Below are positions 23,871 through 33,145 of a DNA stretch of 64,000 nt, piece after piece. Every line of letters begins with the position of its first letter. The stretch's first letter is position 1. The position numbers and the translations under genes were made by a program. Below the pieces are notes generated by a model, which searched no databases, had not been told where the DNA came from, and saw nothing but the letters and a program-made list of their open reading frames with translations. Origin of the DNA: Burkholderiales bacterium (GTDB lineage Bacteria; Pseudomonadota; Gammaproteobacteria; Burkholderiales; Burkholderiaceae); the NCBI GenBank assembly GCA_026225235.1, contig JAMFSK010000156.1, positions 1 through 64,000 of the forward strand. Direction: 5' to 3'.

Positions 23871-24425
23871 TCACTCGCCGCGTGCGATCTTCTCCAGCTG
23901 AACCGGCGTATCGGTCGCGCCCATCCGGACTGCTGCATCCTGGGCGGTCACGCCGCCCGCATCCTGCGCCTTGACGTTTGCGCCCTGCGCAACCAGAAAA
24001 TCGACGATCTCCGTGCGATTGAACATCGCCGCAATCATGAGCGCGGTGCGGCCATCCGGGGAGGCCCCTTCGACATCCGCGCCGAATTCAAGCAGCAGTT
24101 TGATCATCGGCAGATTGCCTTTGAACGCGGCCCCCGCAATCGGGGTCTGTCCGTTGTCGTTGCGCAGGTTTGCATCGGCCTGATGAGACAGCAATACACG
24201 TGCCGCTTCGAGGTGGCCGTGGTAGCTCGCGAGCATCAGCAAGCTGTCGCCTTTGTGGTTGCGCAAGTTGGGTGGCAGGCCCTTGGCGAGCAATGGCTCG
24301 AGCATGGCCGCGTCACCCGCGCGCGCGAGATCGAACACCTGGGCTGCGAAATCGATCGTCGCATCGTCGAGTTCGGGGCGATTCGCCGGCGCGTCGTGGG
24401 GGGGCTGCTTGGATTCGTCTTGCAT
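23871..24425 (-). CDS. Ankyrin-repeat protein
   Basis: A 184-residue protein with about four ankyrin repeats from residue 45 to 165: GDSLLMLASYHGHLEAARVL, GQTPIAGAAFKGNLPMIKLL and GRTALMIAAMFNRTEIVDFL are clear. There is no signal peptide, so it is cytoplasmic; a disordered, proline-rich stretch forms the first 25 residues. Such bacterial ankyrin proteins act as protein-binding modules; the FMN reductase encoded next could be a partner, which is inference only. The start has GGAG 8 nt upstream. Confidence 0.9.
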   Translation of the reverse strand: MQDESKQPPHDAPANRPELDDATIDFAAQVFDLARAGDAAMLEPLLAKGLPPNLRNHKGDSLLMLASYHGHLEAARVLLSHQADANLRNDNGQTPIAGAAFKGNLPMIKLLLEFGADVEGASPDGRTALMIAAMFNRTEIVDFLVAQGANVKAQDAGGVTAQDAAVRMGATDTPVQLEKIARGE

Positions 24426-24552
24426 GTTCGGTGCTCCATGGGCAATGGGCGCGAGCCCGTGTCAGGCCGCGCGGCGTCGTGGCGAGGCCGGTCTCCCGGG
24501 AGTGGCCTCGACCCCCATCATAACGACTCGTCACAAGGCGTACCGGGCACCC

Positions 24553-25755
24553 TCACGCGCGCTGTGCCTCTCGGCTCATGGCGGCCGCATGGCCAGGTAC
24601 CGCAAACCAGAGACCGATGCCGATCAACAAGCCGCTCAGGTGGACCAGCGCAAGGTGCAGCGCACTGTGCTGCACCAAGGGCGCGACCAGACCGGATATC
24701 ACGGCGAAGAGCACCATCTGGATAAAGCCCTGAAGCGAAGCGGCGCGACCCCGGGCCCGCGGGTATAGGCCCAGGGTGGCGATCGTCATTGCAGGGTTGC
24801 AAATCGACAGTCCGAACGCGTTGAGGAACAAGGGCAGCACCGCCCAGGGCACCGCCGCTGTGAACAGCGTGTTGTAGATAACGTTTGCGCACGCGGCAAA
24901 CAACATCAGCCCGAAGCCGATAGAGACAATGCGTCCTGCCGAGAAATAAAGGGCAAGCTGCGACGATACCCAGGCGCCGCCCATCAGGCCTACCACGATC
25001 GGGATAAACATCCAGGCGAACGAGCGCGCATCGAGGTGCAAGACGTCAATCACGAAGGTCGCTGCCGAGCCGACATAGAGCGGGATCGCGACGAATACGA
25101 AAGCGATGCTCAACGACATGACGATGAAACGCTTGTGCAGCGCGGTCTCGAGATAGCCCTGGGCAATCCGCTTGAATTCAAACGGATGGCGTTTGTCCAT
25201 CGGAAGCGTTTCAGGCAACCAGAAGTAGCAGGCCACCGCGAGGCTCGCGCCGACCAGGGTCAGGAAGCCGAATACCGAGCGCCAGCCCGAGACAGTTTGC
25301 AAGAAGCCGCCGATGACCGGTGCGACCGCCGGCGCGATGCTGAAAACCATCATGATGTGGGCCATGACTTTGTGCGCATGCACGGAGTCGAAGCGATCGT
25401 TGACGATGGCGCGTCCGACCACCGCGCCAGCGCCGGCGACCGCGCCTTGCAGCACGCGCATCCATAGCAGCATGCCGATGCTCGAGGCGAACATGGCGCC
25501 GAGCGAGGCAATCGCGAATATGACCAGCGAGACGAGGATGACACGGCGGCGGCCGAACGAGTCGGAGACCGTGCCGTGAAACAGCATCATGACGGCGAAG
25601 GCGAGCACATAGACCGTCAGTGTCTGGCCGACCGCGAGCTCATCGACGCCAAAGGTCGAGACGATCGAGGGGAACGCTGGCAGATAGGTGTCGATGCCGA
25701 GTGCGCCGACCATCGAGAGCGCGGCAAGAATGAGGGTCAAGGAAAATGTTTGCAT
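24553..25755 (-). CDS. Bcr/CflA-family MFS drug exporter
   Basis: A 400-residue, 12-segment major facilitator of the DHA1 Bcr/CflA group. The first segment has GIDTYLPAFPSI with the conserved D and P of the family; loop 2-3 carries GTVSDSFGRRRVILVSL, and motif C is in VFSIAPAVAPVIGGFL near residue 145. It exports drugs or small metabolites by proton antiport. The start ATG has no strong ribosome site and a GC-rich hairpin (25769-25792) sits 14 bp upstream. It is a single-gene unit. Confidence 0.92.
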   Translation of the reverse strand: MQTFSLTLILAALSMVGALGIDTYLPAFPSIVSTFGVDELAVGQTLTVYVLAFAVMMLFHGTVSDSFGRRRVILVSLVIFAIASLGAMFASSIGMLLWMRVLQGAVAGAGAVVGRAIVNDRFDSVHAHKVMAHIMMVFSIAPAVAPVIGGFLQTVSGWRSVFGFLTLVGASLAVACYFWLPETLPMDKRHPFEFKRIAQGYLETALHKRFIVMSLSIAFVFVAIPLYVGSAATFVIDVLHLDARSFAWMFIPIVVGLMGGAWVSSQLALYFSAGRIVSIGFGLMLFAACANVIYNTLFTAAVPWAVLPLFLNAFGLSICNPAMTIATLGLYPRARGRAASLQGFIQMVLFAVISGLVAPLVQHSALHLALVHLSGLLIGIGLWFAVPGHAAAMSREAQRA

Positions 25756-25768
25756 GAGAACAATAAGG

Positions 25769-25792
25769 ACCCGGGCATGCGTTCGCCCGGGT
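25769..25792. repeat. 8-bp GC-rich hairpin just upstream of the Bcr/CflA exporter start
   Basis: ACCCGGGC (25769-25776) pairs with GCCCGGGT (25785-25792) around an 8-nt loop, 14 bp before the minus-strand ATG. If transcribed as leader it would sit beside the ribosome-binding region. Confidence 0.55.
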
Positions 25793-26169
25793 CGTGAATC
25801 GGAGAATCGAAGGGTGCGGCACGTCTCGTGGCGGGCTGCTGATCATCGGGGGACAGCGACAAGACAAGCTGGAAAGGTATCACCGTCGTCGACGGATCGC
25901 GCCGTTGACCGCTCTTTTTGTGAAAACAGAAGACCGATGAGCGCCAAGCCGCAACAACCTCCGTATGCTAACTGAAAGAAAGTAATTTTACGCGCGAGAT
26001 AGGGAGGGGCGGAGATGCGGAAACGCAGAGACCCGGAGACGCGGAGGTGGGGACATGCGGAAAAGCGGAGAAGCGGACTGCGGACTGCGGACTGCGGACT
26101 GCGGACTGCGGAGAGGGCCTGAAGTGGCGACAGGGTAGAGCGCCGCAGGGAGCAGAGGCTCAGAGCCTC
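25793..26169. other. Intergenic DNA with purine-rich degenerate repeats
   Basis: No gene is supported in the 414 bp between the exporter and the LacI gene. From about 26010 the DNA is a run of GCGGA-like words, ending in the heptamer array described separately. The upstream half (25793-25985) has ordinary composition and presumably contains the exporter promoter, not resolved here. Confidence 0.6.
26073..26112. repeat. Tandem heptamer GCGGACT, five copies plus a partial
   Basis: GCGGACT is repeated without change at 26073, 26080, 26087, 26094 and 26101 and ends with GCGGA at 26108-26112. Such perfect short arrays are prone to copy-number slippage. It lies 57 bp beyond the stop of the LacI gene. 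Confidence 0.95.
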
Positions 26170-27216
26170 TCAGACACTCACGCCTCCCCGCGCGCGGCCG
26201 CGTGGCATCTTGCGTACTTGCGCGACCGAAGCCCGCATCGAGACCGAGATGGGGAACTCCCGCACCACCGGCAGCGCGCTGCCGTAGCATTGATTGATCA
26301 ACCAGCGCACCGCGTTCGCGGTCAGCTCGCCCATGGGCACATGAATCGACGTCAGCGTCGGCGCCGCATGCGCAGCCGCGTCAACATCGTCGTAGCCCAC
26401 CACTGACAAGTCGTTCGGCACCGAGATACCGCTTTGCCGGAGATAGGACAGCGCCCCGATCGCCATATCATCGTTCGCGCAGAACAGCCCCGTGAAGCTC
26501 AGGCCGCGCTCTGCGAGCGCTTTCATCGCATGCCAGCCGCCGTCGGGCGTAAAGTTGCTCTCGACGATCGGCACCGCGGTCGGCTCGATACCGTGCGCAG
26601 CGACCTCGCGCAGAAAGCCGTTGACGCGGTCCACATTGTCGGGCGCGCTCGACGGCCCCGCGAGCACCGCAAGCTCACGATGACCATGCTCGAGCAACGT
26701 TCGCGCGGCGAGGACGCCGCCATAACAATGGTCGACCGAAAAGCACGCATCGCGCAAGTGGGTGGAATTGCGGTTGAGCACGACGATTTTCGGCATGCGC
26801 TGCTGGATACGCGCCAGGTCATCGTCATTGAGTTCGTGGCTGATCACGACGATCCCGTCGCAATCACGCTGAATCAGAAACTCGATCGCATCGAGCGCCT
26901 GCTCGCGTCCATTCCCCTCGCCACTGCCGTTGGCCACCACCATATGACGATGCATCGCGCGCAGCTCGTTGTCCGTCGTCTCGAGAATGGTGCTGTAGAA
27001 GTTGCCTTTGAACGACGGCACGAACAAACCGATCATGCCGAGCGATTGCGTCGACAGCGCGCGGCCAATTGACGAGGGACGAAAATCGAGCGCGGCGATG
27101 GCGGCGTGCACGCGCGCAGCGGCGTCGGGTGACACCGAACCCCTGCCGGAAATGGCGCGCGAGGCGGTGCCGACTCCGACACCGGCCAGCTTTGCCACAT
27201 CCTTGATGGTTGCCAC
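26170..27216 (-). CDS. LacI-family repressor of the GH1 operon
   Basis: A 348-residue LacI/GalR regulator with helix-turn-helix ATIKDVAKLAGVGVGTASRA and hinge FRPSSIGRALSTQSLGMIG, then the sugar-sensing domain. The C-terminus is Arg/Gly-rich. It follows the ATPase gene of the GH1 operon by 141 bp in the same direction. In the gap lie a 9-bp hairpin and a TATAAT (minus strand, 27277-27282) 61 bp before the ATG that could serve as its own -10. The operator in the GH1 promoter is the likely target. Its recognition-helix region (GVGTASRA) differs from the other LacI in the window (SISTVSVA), in keeping with a different operator sequence. Confidence 0.9.
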   Translation of the reverse strand: MATIKDVAKLAGVGVGTASRAISGRGSVSPDAAARVHAAIAALDFRPSSIGRALSTQSLGMIGLFVPSFKGNFYSTILETTDNELRAMHRHMVVANGSGEGNGREQALDAIEFLIQRDCDGIVVISHELNDDDLARIQQRMPKIVVLNRNSTHLRDACFSVDHCYGGVLAARTLLEHGHRELAVLAGPSSAPDNVDRVNGFLREVAAHGIEPTAVPIVESNFTPDGGWHAMKALAERGLSFTGLFCANDDMAIGALSYLRQSGISVPNDLSVVGYDDVDAAAHAAPTLTSIHVPMGELTANAVRWLINQCYGSALPVVREFPISVSMRASVAQVRKMPRGRARGGVSV

Positions 27217-27301
27217 GCGCTCTCCTGTCGCCGACCGCGGAGTGGCAGACGCCAGCTCCGGGCAAAAATGGGGGCGATTATATGGGGCCCCCGCCGTTCG
27301 C

Positions 27302-27332
27302 GTTGCCGCGCTCGCCCCGCAGGCGCGGCAAC
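27302..27332 (-). terminator. Hairpin between the ATPase and LacI genes
   Basis: GTTGCCGCG (27302-27310) pairs with CGCGGCAAC (27324-27332) around a 13-nt loop, 26 bp past the ATPase stop. No T-run follows, so it may attenuate or stabilise rather than end transcription before the regulator gene. Confidence 0.45.
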
Positions 27333-27357
27333 AGCGCCCCGGGGAATGGACCTGCGC

Positions 27358-28434
27358 TTAGAGACGCTGGCCGCTTGCCTCGTCGAACAGCGACATGTTC
27401 TTCGGATCGATCGTAAAGCCGATCGAAGCGTCGAGTTCCGCCGTGTTCGTGTCACCCGCGATCGACGCGTACGGTTTGCCCGCGTAGTCGAACCAGACCA
27501 CCTTATGGTTGCCCATCGGCTCGACCAGCGAGACCGTACCGCGATGCTTCGCTTCGCCAGTGGCAACATGCAGGTCTTCGGGGCGGATGCCCGCCACCAC
27601 CGGCTTGCCGAACAAGGGCTCGCCGAGGAAGGGGTAGTGGCTGGCATCGATCACGATATCGCCCGAACGGAATTCGAGTCCGGTCGCGCCGTGCTCGATC
27701 GTGCCCGTGAGGAAGTTGATGCCAGGCGAGCCCAGAAAGCCCGCGACGAAGACGTTCGCCGGCTTGGCATAGACTTCCGACGGTGCGCCGATCTGCTGGA
27801 TCACGCCGCCACGCATCACCGCAATGCGGCTTGCGAGCGTCATTGCTTCGACCTGATCGTGCGTCACATAGATCATCGTCGAGCGCAGCGTCTTGTGCAG
27901 TTGCTTGAGCTCACGACGCAGTTCGGTGCGCAGCTTGGCGTCGAGATTCGACAGCGGTTCGTCGAACAGGAACACGTCGGCTTCGCGCACGATCGCACGG
28001 CCAATCGCCACCCGCTGACGCTGACCTCCCGAGAGTTGCGCGGGCTTGCGCTTGAGCAGCGGCTCGAGGTGAAGAATCTCGGCCGCGCGTTTCACGCGAC
28101 GTTCGATCTCGGGCTTCGGGGTGCCGTTGATGCGCAGCCCGAACGACATATTGCGCTCGACATTCATAGTCGGATAGAGCGCGTACGACTGGAACACCAA
28201 CCCGATCTGACGATCTTTCGGATCGGCCCAGGTCATGTCCTTGCCGCCGATTTCGATCGTGCCGTCGGTCACGTCGATAAGCCCTGCGATGCTATGCAAC
28301 AGCGTCGACTTGCCACAGCCCGACGGGCCGAGCAGTACGACGAATTCCCCTTCCTGCACATCGAGGTTCAGGTTCTCGATGATGGTGTTGGCGCCGAGGC
28401 GGATTTCTAGATTGCGAATCGATACATTGGACAT
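27358..28434 (-). CDS. Sugar ABC transporter ATP-binding protein (UgpC/MsmX type)
   Basis: A 358-residue CUT1 ATPase: Walker A GPSGCGKST near residue 36, Q-loop FQSYALYPTMN, signature LSGGQRQRVAIGRA, Walker B VFLFDEP, H-loop VTHDQVEAM, and the C-terminal regulatory domain (GIRPEDLHVA). It is a close relative of the ATPase at 5854 and could in principle serve other CUT1 systems. It starts 3 bp after the permease stop, with the end of the operon marked by the hairpin downstream. Confidence 0.94.
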   Translation of the reverse strand: MSNVSIRNLEIRLGANTIIENLNLDVQEGEFVVLLGPSGCGKSTLLHSIAGLIDVTDGTIEIGGKDMTWADPKDRQIGLVFQSYALYPTMNVERNMSFGLRINGTPKPEIERRVKRAAEILHLEPLLKRKPAQLSGGQRQRVAIGRAIVREADVFLFDEPLSNLDAKLRTELRRELKQLHKTLRSTMIYVTHDQVEAMTLASRIAVMRGGVIQQIGAPSEVYAKPANVFVAGFLGSPGINFLTGTIEHGATGLEFRSGDIVIDASHYPFLGEPLFGKPVVAGIRPEDLHVATGEAKHRGTVSLVEPMGNHKVVWFDYAGKPYASIAGDTNTAELDASIGFTIDPKNMSLFDEASGQRL

Positions 28435-28437
28435 AAG

Positions 28438-29376
28438 CTAGCCCTTCACTGCGCCTGAGGCAATACCGCGAACAAACCAGCGGCCCGAAACCAGATAGAT
28501 CAGCAAGGGCACCATCGACGTCAGGATGGTCGCTGCCATATTGACGTTGTAGAGCCGCTCGCCGGTCGTCGTATTGATGATGTTGTTGAGCTGGACCGTC
28601 ATCGGCAGATTGGCCTGCCCCGCGAACACGAGCCCGAGGATAAAGTCGTTCCAGATGGCGGTGACCTGCATGATGACGGCGACGATGATGATCGGCGTCG
28701 ACATCGGCAACATCAGCTGGAAGAAGATCCGAAAGAAACCGCCACCGTCGATCCGCGCGGCCTTGAACAGCTCGTTGGGGATCGTCGCGTAGTAGTTGCG
28801 AAACAGCAGCGTCATGATCGGCATGCCGAACACGGTGTGGATCAGCACGATGCCCGTCAGCGAGCTGAACAGGTGCACGCTCGCCAGCACGCGGACCATC
28901 GGGAAGATCATGACTTGCAGCGGAATGAACGCACCCATCAGCAGGATCGCGAACAGGATGCTCGCGCCGCGGGCACGCCAAAACGACAGGGCATAACCGT
29001 TGAGCGCACCGAAGAAGATCGAGAAGATCGTGCTGGGCACGACGATCTTGACCGAGTTCCAGAAGCCGACCTGAATCCCGTTGCAGGCGAGACCCGTGCA
29101 TGCCTCGGTCCACGCCGAGACCCAGGGATGGATCGTGACGTGTACCGGAATGGCGAACAGGTTGCCCAGCCGGATCTCGTCCATCGGCTTGAGCGACGTC
29201 GTCACCATCACATACAGCGGAATCAGAAAGAACAATGCCGCGGTGATGAGAAATGCGTAGACGCCGATACGGGCCGGTGTGAGACGCGGCCGGCGAGCAC
29301 GCTGGGCGCGTCGTGGCGCAGCAGTGCGCGCGGTCATGCCCGGCACCGTGGCCTGGCTCATTTTTGCGTTGTCCAT
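28438..29376 (-). CDS. Sugar ABC transporter permease (MalG type)
   Basis: A 312-residue CUT1 permease with six main hydrophobic segments after a basic N-terminal tail of about 35 residues (RRAQRARRPRLTPARIG). The EAA-type coupling loop is NELFKAARIDGGGFFRIFFQ near residue 200. Its ATG shares one base with the stop of the partner permease gene (TGATG), so both are made in step. It imports the sugar that the GH1 enzyme hydrolyses, on the evidence of the operon. Confidence 0.93.
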   Translation of the reverse strand: MDNAKMSQATVPGMTARTAAPRRAQRARRPRLTPARIGVYAFLITAALFFLIPLYVMVTTSLKPMDEIRLGNLFAIPVHVTIHPWVSAWTEACTGLACNGIQVGFWNSVKIVVPSTIFSIFFGALNGYALSFWRARGASILFAILLMGAFIPLQVMIFPMVRVLASVHLFSSLTGIVLIHTVFGMPIMTLLFRNYYATIPNELFKAARIDGGGFFRIFFQLMLPMSTPIIIVAVIMQVTAIWNDFILGLVFAGQANLPMTVQLNNIINTTTGERLYNVNMAATILTSMVPLLIYLVSGRWFVRGIASGAVKG

Positions 29377-30269
29377 CAGGCCTCCCTCAGCCGCAGCGCG
29401 CGACGGCGCGCATAAAAGATCGGCGTGACCAGCGCGGCCACGGTCAGCAGCATGACAATCGAGGCGGCGGACGCGAGCCCGAGGTTCGCACGTCCGAACA
29501 GATAATCCATGATGAACTTGGCCGGCACTTCACTGGCCGTTCCCGGTCCGCCCTGCGTCATCGCGACCACCGCGTCGAACAGCTTGACGACAGCGACGAA
29601 CAGCAGCACGAAAGCGGTCGCGAACGACGGTCCGAGCATCGGCATCACGATGCTCATATACACGCGCCAGCGCGGAATGCCGTCGATACGGGCGGCCTTC
29701 CAGATTTCTTCGTCGACGCCGCGCAGGCCGGCGAGCAACAGGGCCATCACGAGGCCCGAGGCCTGCCAGACCGTCGCCATCACGATCGTGTACATGACCT
29801 TGTCCTGGCTGACGATCCAGTCGAACTGGAAGTTGGTCACGCCGAGCTTCTGGATCACCGACTGCAGACCGAGCGTCGGATTCAGCATCCATTGCCAGAC
29901 CAGGCCGGTAGCCACGAAGGACATCGCATACGGGTAAAGGAAGATCGTGCGCAGTACGCCTTCGCCCGTGATTTTCTGGTCGATAAAGACCGCGAGCAGA
30001 AAGCCGATCACCAGGCAGGCGATGATGAACAGCACACCGTACAGGACGATGTTCTGTAGCGACGTCATCCAGCGGTCGTTATGGAACAACCGCGAATATT
30101 GACTGAAGCCGACGAAATCATTCGCCGGAAAGGTACGTGAACTGCTCATGGAGATCTTGGCGCTCCATACCATCGTGCCGAGATAGACGAACACGACGGT
30201 CAGGGCCATCGGTATCAGCGCCACGTAGGCCGTCCACGGGTAACGCTGTCGGCGAGGCTTTTTGGCCAC
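29376..30269 (-). CDS. Sugar ABC transporter permease (MalF type), GTG start
   Basis: A 297-residue CUT1 permease with about six membrane segments (first YVALIPMALTVVFVYLGTMV). The coupling loop EEIWKAARIDGIPRWRVYMS is near residue 188, and TQGGPGTASEVPAKF follows as in MalF/UgpA proteins. The start is GTG at 30269 with GGAGGAAG upstream. A 127-bp gap with a hairpin separates it from the binding-protein gene. Confidence 0.93.
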   Translation of the reverse strand: MAKKPRRQRYPWTAYVALIPMALTVVFVYLGTMVWSAKISMSSSRTFPANDFVGFSQYSRLFHNDRWMTSLQNIVLYGVLFIIACLVIGFLLAVFIDQKITGEGVLRTIFLYPYAMSFVATGLVWQWMLNPTLGLQSVIQKLGVTNFQFDWIVSQDKVMYTIVMATVWQASGLVMALLLAGLRGVDEEIWKAARIDGIPRWRVYMSIVMPMLGPSFATAFVLLFVAVVKLFDAVVAMTQGGPGTASEVPAKFIMDYLFGRANLGLASAASIVMLLTVAALVTPIFYARRRALRLREA

Positions 30270-30329
30270 AACTTCCTCCGGGTCAAACCATTACAAGGAT
30301 TACAAAAACCAGACTGCCAAGACAAAGAC

Positions 30330-30356
30330 GGCCAGCCGGGGTCCCGTCGGCTGGCC
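30330..30356 (-). terminator. Hairpin between binding-protein and permease genes
   Basis: GGCCAGCCG (30330-30338) pairs with CGGCTGGCC (30348-30356) around a 9-nt loop, 41 bp past the binding-protein stop. In many ABC operons such a hairpin protects the binding-protein mRNA or lets only part of the polymerases through, raising binding protein over permease. That role is inferred. Confidence 0.6.
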
Positions 30357-30396
30357 GAGGAGCGCTCGAAGAGCGCCCCTTTACTGCAGAAACAGT

Positions 30397-31650
30397 TTAG
30401 GACTGGCCCTTGACTGCGCTTGCGAAGGCCTTCTGTGCATCGTCGACCGACTCGTTCTTGTTCCAGAAGTTCGTCACGACGTCTTGCAGCGCGCCCGCGA
30501 GGTCAGGCGACATCAGCATTTCCGAGTTCGGCAACTGACGCGACTTGTCCTTCATCGCGGCAATCCCTTCCTGCGCGCAGACGTCCAGCTTCGACGCATC
30601 GACGTCGCCGCGAACCGGGATCGAACCCTTCTTCGCGCTGAACGCAACCTGCGCCGCCGGCGAGGTCATCACGGTCGCCAGCAGTTGCTGGGCCTTGATC
30701 TGATCCGGCTTGTCCGTCTTCGGGAACACGAACACGTCACCCGCAACGATGTACGGCGCCTTCGGACCGAAGCCCGGCAAGCAGCCATAGTCCTTGCCCG
30801 GGCTTTGCTTCGCGGCGATGAACTCGCCCTTGGCCCAGTCGCCCATGATCTGCACGCCAGCCTTGCCGCTGATCACGAGTGCCGTGGCATCGTTCCAGTT
30901 GCGGCCCGGTGAGCCTTGGTCGACATACGCATGCAACTTCTTGAACTGCGTCAGCACGTTCTTGAATGCAGCCGAGTTCACGGCATTCACGTCATGATCG
31001 CGATACACCTTCAGGTACAAGTCCGGACCACCGACATCGGCGAACACCGCGTCGAAGGTGATCTTTTCTTGCCACGGCTGACCGCCGAGCGCCAGCGGAA
31101 TCAGGCCGGCTGCCTTGAGCTTGTCGAGGTCGGCCACGAGTTCGTCGAAGTTCTTCGGGTCGCTCGTGATACCGGCTTTCTGGAACGCGGGCTTCGAGTA
31201 GAAGATCCACGCCGGCATATGGATGTCGACCGGCGCTGCGTACCAGTGGCCCTTGAACTTGATGCTGTCGATCACCGGCTGGGGCAGGATCTTGTCCCAG
31301 TTTTCCTTGGCAGCGACTTCGTCGACGTTGTTCAGCATGCCCTGGTCAACGATGTCGTGGAACTGCTTGGACGTGTTGAACTGAGCGGCGGTGGGTGGAT
31401 CTCCGCCGACGATACGGTTGATCGCAGCCGCGCGAGCCTGCTCGCCGCCAGCGATGGCGTTGTCGACCCATTCGCCACCTGCCTTGTTGTACGCGTCGGC
31501 GTATTCCTTGATCGCGGCGGATTCACCGCCCGAAGTCCACCAGTGAATCACAGTGGCCTTCAGCGGATCGGCGTGGGCCGCGGCGCTTGCGCCGAGGACC
31601 AGTGCGATGCCGGCGGCTATCGTTGTCAGCTTCCTTCCTGCATTGACCAT
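30397..31650 (-). CDS. Sugar ABC transporter periplasmic binding protein (CUT1)
   Basis: A 417-residue binding protein with a signal peptide (residues 1-27, cut near AAHA|DPL). The mature start LKATVIHWWTSGGESAAIKE and the segments NRIVGGDPPTAAQFNTSKQF and GRNWNDATALVISGKAGVQI place it with glucose/mannose or cello-oligosaccharide-binding proteins of the GtsA kind. The ribosome site GGAGGAGG is strong, 5 nt before ATG. It is the second gene of the operon, 74 bp after the GH1 gene. Confidence 0.93.
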   Translation of the reverse strand: MVNAGRKLTTIAAGIALVLGASAAAHADPLKATVIHWWTSGGESAAIKEYADAYNKAGGEWVDNAIAGGEQARAAAINRIVGGDPPTAAQFNTSKQFHDIVDQGMLNNVDEVAAKENWDKILPQPVIDSIKFKGHWYAAPVDIHMPAWIFYSKPAFQKAGITSDPKNFDELVADLDKLKAAGLIPLALGGQPWQEKITFDAVFADVGGPDLYLKVYRDHDVNAVNSAAFKNVLTQFKKLHAYVDQGSPGRNWNDATALVISGKAGVQIMGDWAKGEFIAAKQSPGKDYGCLPGFGPKAPYIVAGDVFVFPKTDKPDQIKAQQLLATVMTSPAAQVAFSAKKGSIPVRGDVDASKLDVCAQEGIAAMKDKSRQLPNSEMLMSPDLAGALQDVVTNFWNKNESVDDAQKAFASAVKGQS

Positions 31651-31724
31651 ACAGACCTCCTCCGTTGTAAGCCGCGAGCTGACAGGCCAAAGGCCTGCCG
31701 CCAGCGTGTGGTGTTACAGCAATC

Positions 31725-33113
31725 TCAAGACTGTTTGTTGCGATCGGCCAGAAACTGGGCGATCAGTTGCGCGCTGCGCTTGAGCGTGCGCTTTTGCGTC
31801 TGGTAGTCGACATGGACAATGCCGAAGCGGCGTTCGTAACCGAAGGCCCATTCGAAGTTGTCCATCAGCGACCAGATGAAATAGCCACGGATATCGACGC
31901 CGGCCTTGGCAGCCGCATCGAGCGCCGCGAGGTGGCGGTTGAGGAAAGACAGGCGCTGGTTGTCGACCACTTCGCCATCGATCACTTCATCGTCCGAGGC
32001 CATGCCGTTCTCGGTGATGTAGATCGGCGGCAGGTTCGGATAAGTCTTGTGAAAGCCGATCAGCAAGTCCTGCAGACCCTGGGGATAGACCTCCCAGCCC
32101 ATCTGCGTGCGCTCCACGCCTTCGGGCGGCGCTTCGACGAAGCCATGGGCACCGTCGCTTTTCACATTCGTGCGGAAGTAATAATTGATCCCGAGGAAGT
32201 CGAGCGGTGCCCCGATGATGTCGAGATCGCCTTCGAGCACGAGCGGTTCAGCGCCCGGCCACAGTTCGAACAGTTCCTTCGGGATCTGCTTTTTGAGCAG
32301 CGGGTCGAGAATCCAGTTGTTGTGCTGGAGTTCGAACAGATAGGCGGCACGCTGGTCGGCCGGGCTGTCGGAATCGGCGGTGCCGCGGCCGACATTGGCG
32401 ACGATGCCGACTTGCGACGCCGGATCGTTCTTGCGCAGGATCGGTACCGCGAGGCCGTGGCCCAGCAGCAGGTGATGCATGGCCTGCGTGGCATAGCGGA
32501 TGTTGGTCAGGCCCGGAGCGTGGTGGCCATTCGCATAACCGAGATAGGCTGAGCACCACGGCTCGTTGAGCGTCATCCACGCATCGACCTTGCCCGCGAG
32601 TTCGCGGCTCATCAGGTCGGCGTACTCGGCAAAGCGGAACGCTGTGTCACGGTTGAGCCAGCCGCCGCGGTCTTCGAGATATTGCGGCAGGTCCCAGTGG
32701 TAGAGCGTGACAAACGTCTTCATGCCCTTGGCCCGCAGGCGGTCGAGCAAATTCTTGTAGAAGTCGATGCCCTTGCGGTTCGGCTGGCCCTTTTCGTCCA
32801 TCACGCGCGGCCAGGCGATCGACAGGCGGTAGCCGTCGACGTTCAGCCCGGCAAGCAGATCGACGTCCGCTTCCCAGAGGTGGTAGTGGTCGCACGCCAC
32901 TTCGCCGGTGTCGCCGTTGAGGACCTTGCCCGGAATGGCCGAGAACGTGTCCCAGATCGACGCCAGTCGGCCGTCTTCATGGATCGCGCCTTCGATCTGG
33001 TATGAGGCGGTGGCGGTCCCCAGCAGGAAGTCCTTGCGCCTCAGAATCGAGTCGGCTGGCGGGGAGAACGTCTGGTCACCCGCGTTCGGGGATTGGGGCG
33101 CGTCGTTAAACAC
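31725..33113 (-). CDS. GH1 beta-glucosidase
   Basis: A roughly 462-residue family 1 glycoside hydrolase. The acid/base glutamate is in TLNEPW near residue 183 and the nucleophile in ITENGMA near 367; FLLGTATASYQIEGA and LYHWDLPQYLED are typical sugar-site segments. No signal peptide: a short polar N-terminus precedes the barrel, so it splits imported beta-glucosides such as cellobiose in the cytoplasm. Two in-frame GTG codons can start it; that at 33113 has AGGAG 5 nt upstream, the one at 33119 has none at a usable distance. It is first in the operon with the ABC importer at 27358-31650. Confidence 0.93.
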   Translation of the reverse strand: MFNDAPQSPNAGDQTFSPPADSILRRKDFLLGTATASYQIEGAIHEDGRLASIWDTFSAIPGKVLNGDTGEVACDHYHLWEADVDLLAGLNVDGYRLSIAWPRVMDEKGQPNRKGIDFYKNLLDRLRAKGMKTFVTLYHWDLPQYLEDRGGWLNRDTAFRFAEYADLMSRELAGKVDAWMTLNEPWCSAYLGYANGHHAPGLTNIRYATQAMHHLLLGHGLAVPILRKNDPASQVGIVANVGRGTADSDSPADQRAAYLFELQHNNWILDPLLKKQIPKELFELWPGAEPLVLEGDLDIIGAPLDFLGINYYFRTNVKSDGAHGFVEAPPEGVERTQMGWEVYPQGLQDLLIGFHKTYPNLPPIYITENGMASDDEVIDGEVVDNQRLSFLNRHLAALDAAAKAGVDIRGYFIWSLMDNFEWAFGYERRFGIVHVDYQTQKRTLKRSAQLIAQFLADRNKQS

Positions 33114-33145
33114 AAACACTCCTGGCTATTGAAGAAATGAAGGAA

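Noticed and set aside
26073-26112. Possible CRISPR-like array
   Set aside because: The heptamers are contiguous without spacers; it is a simple tandem repeat.
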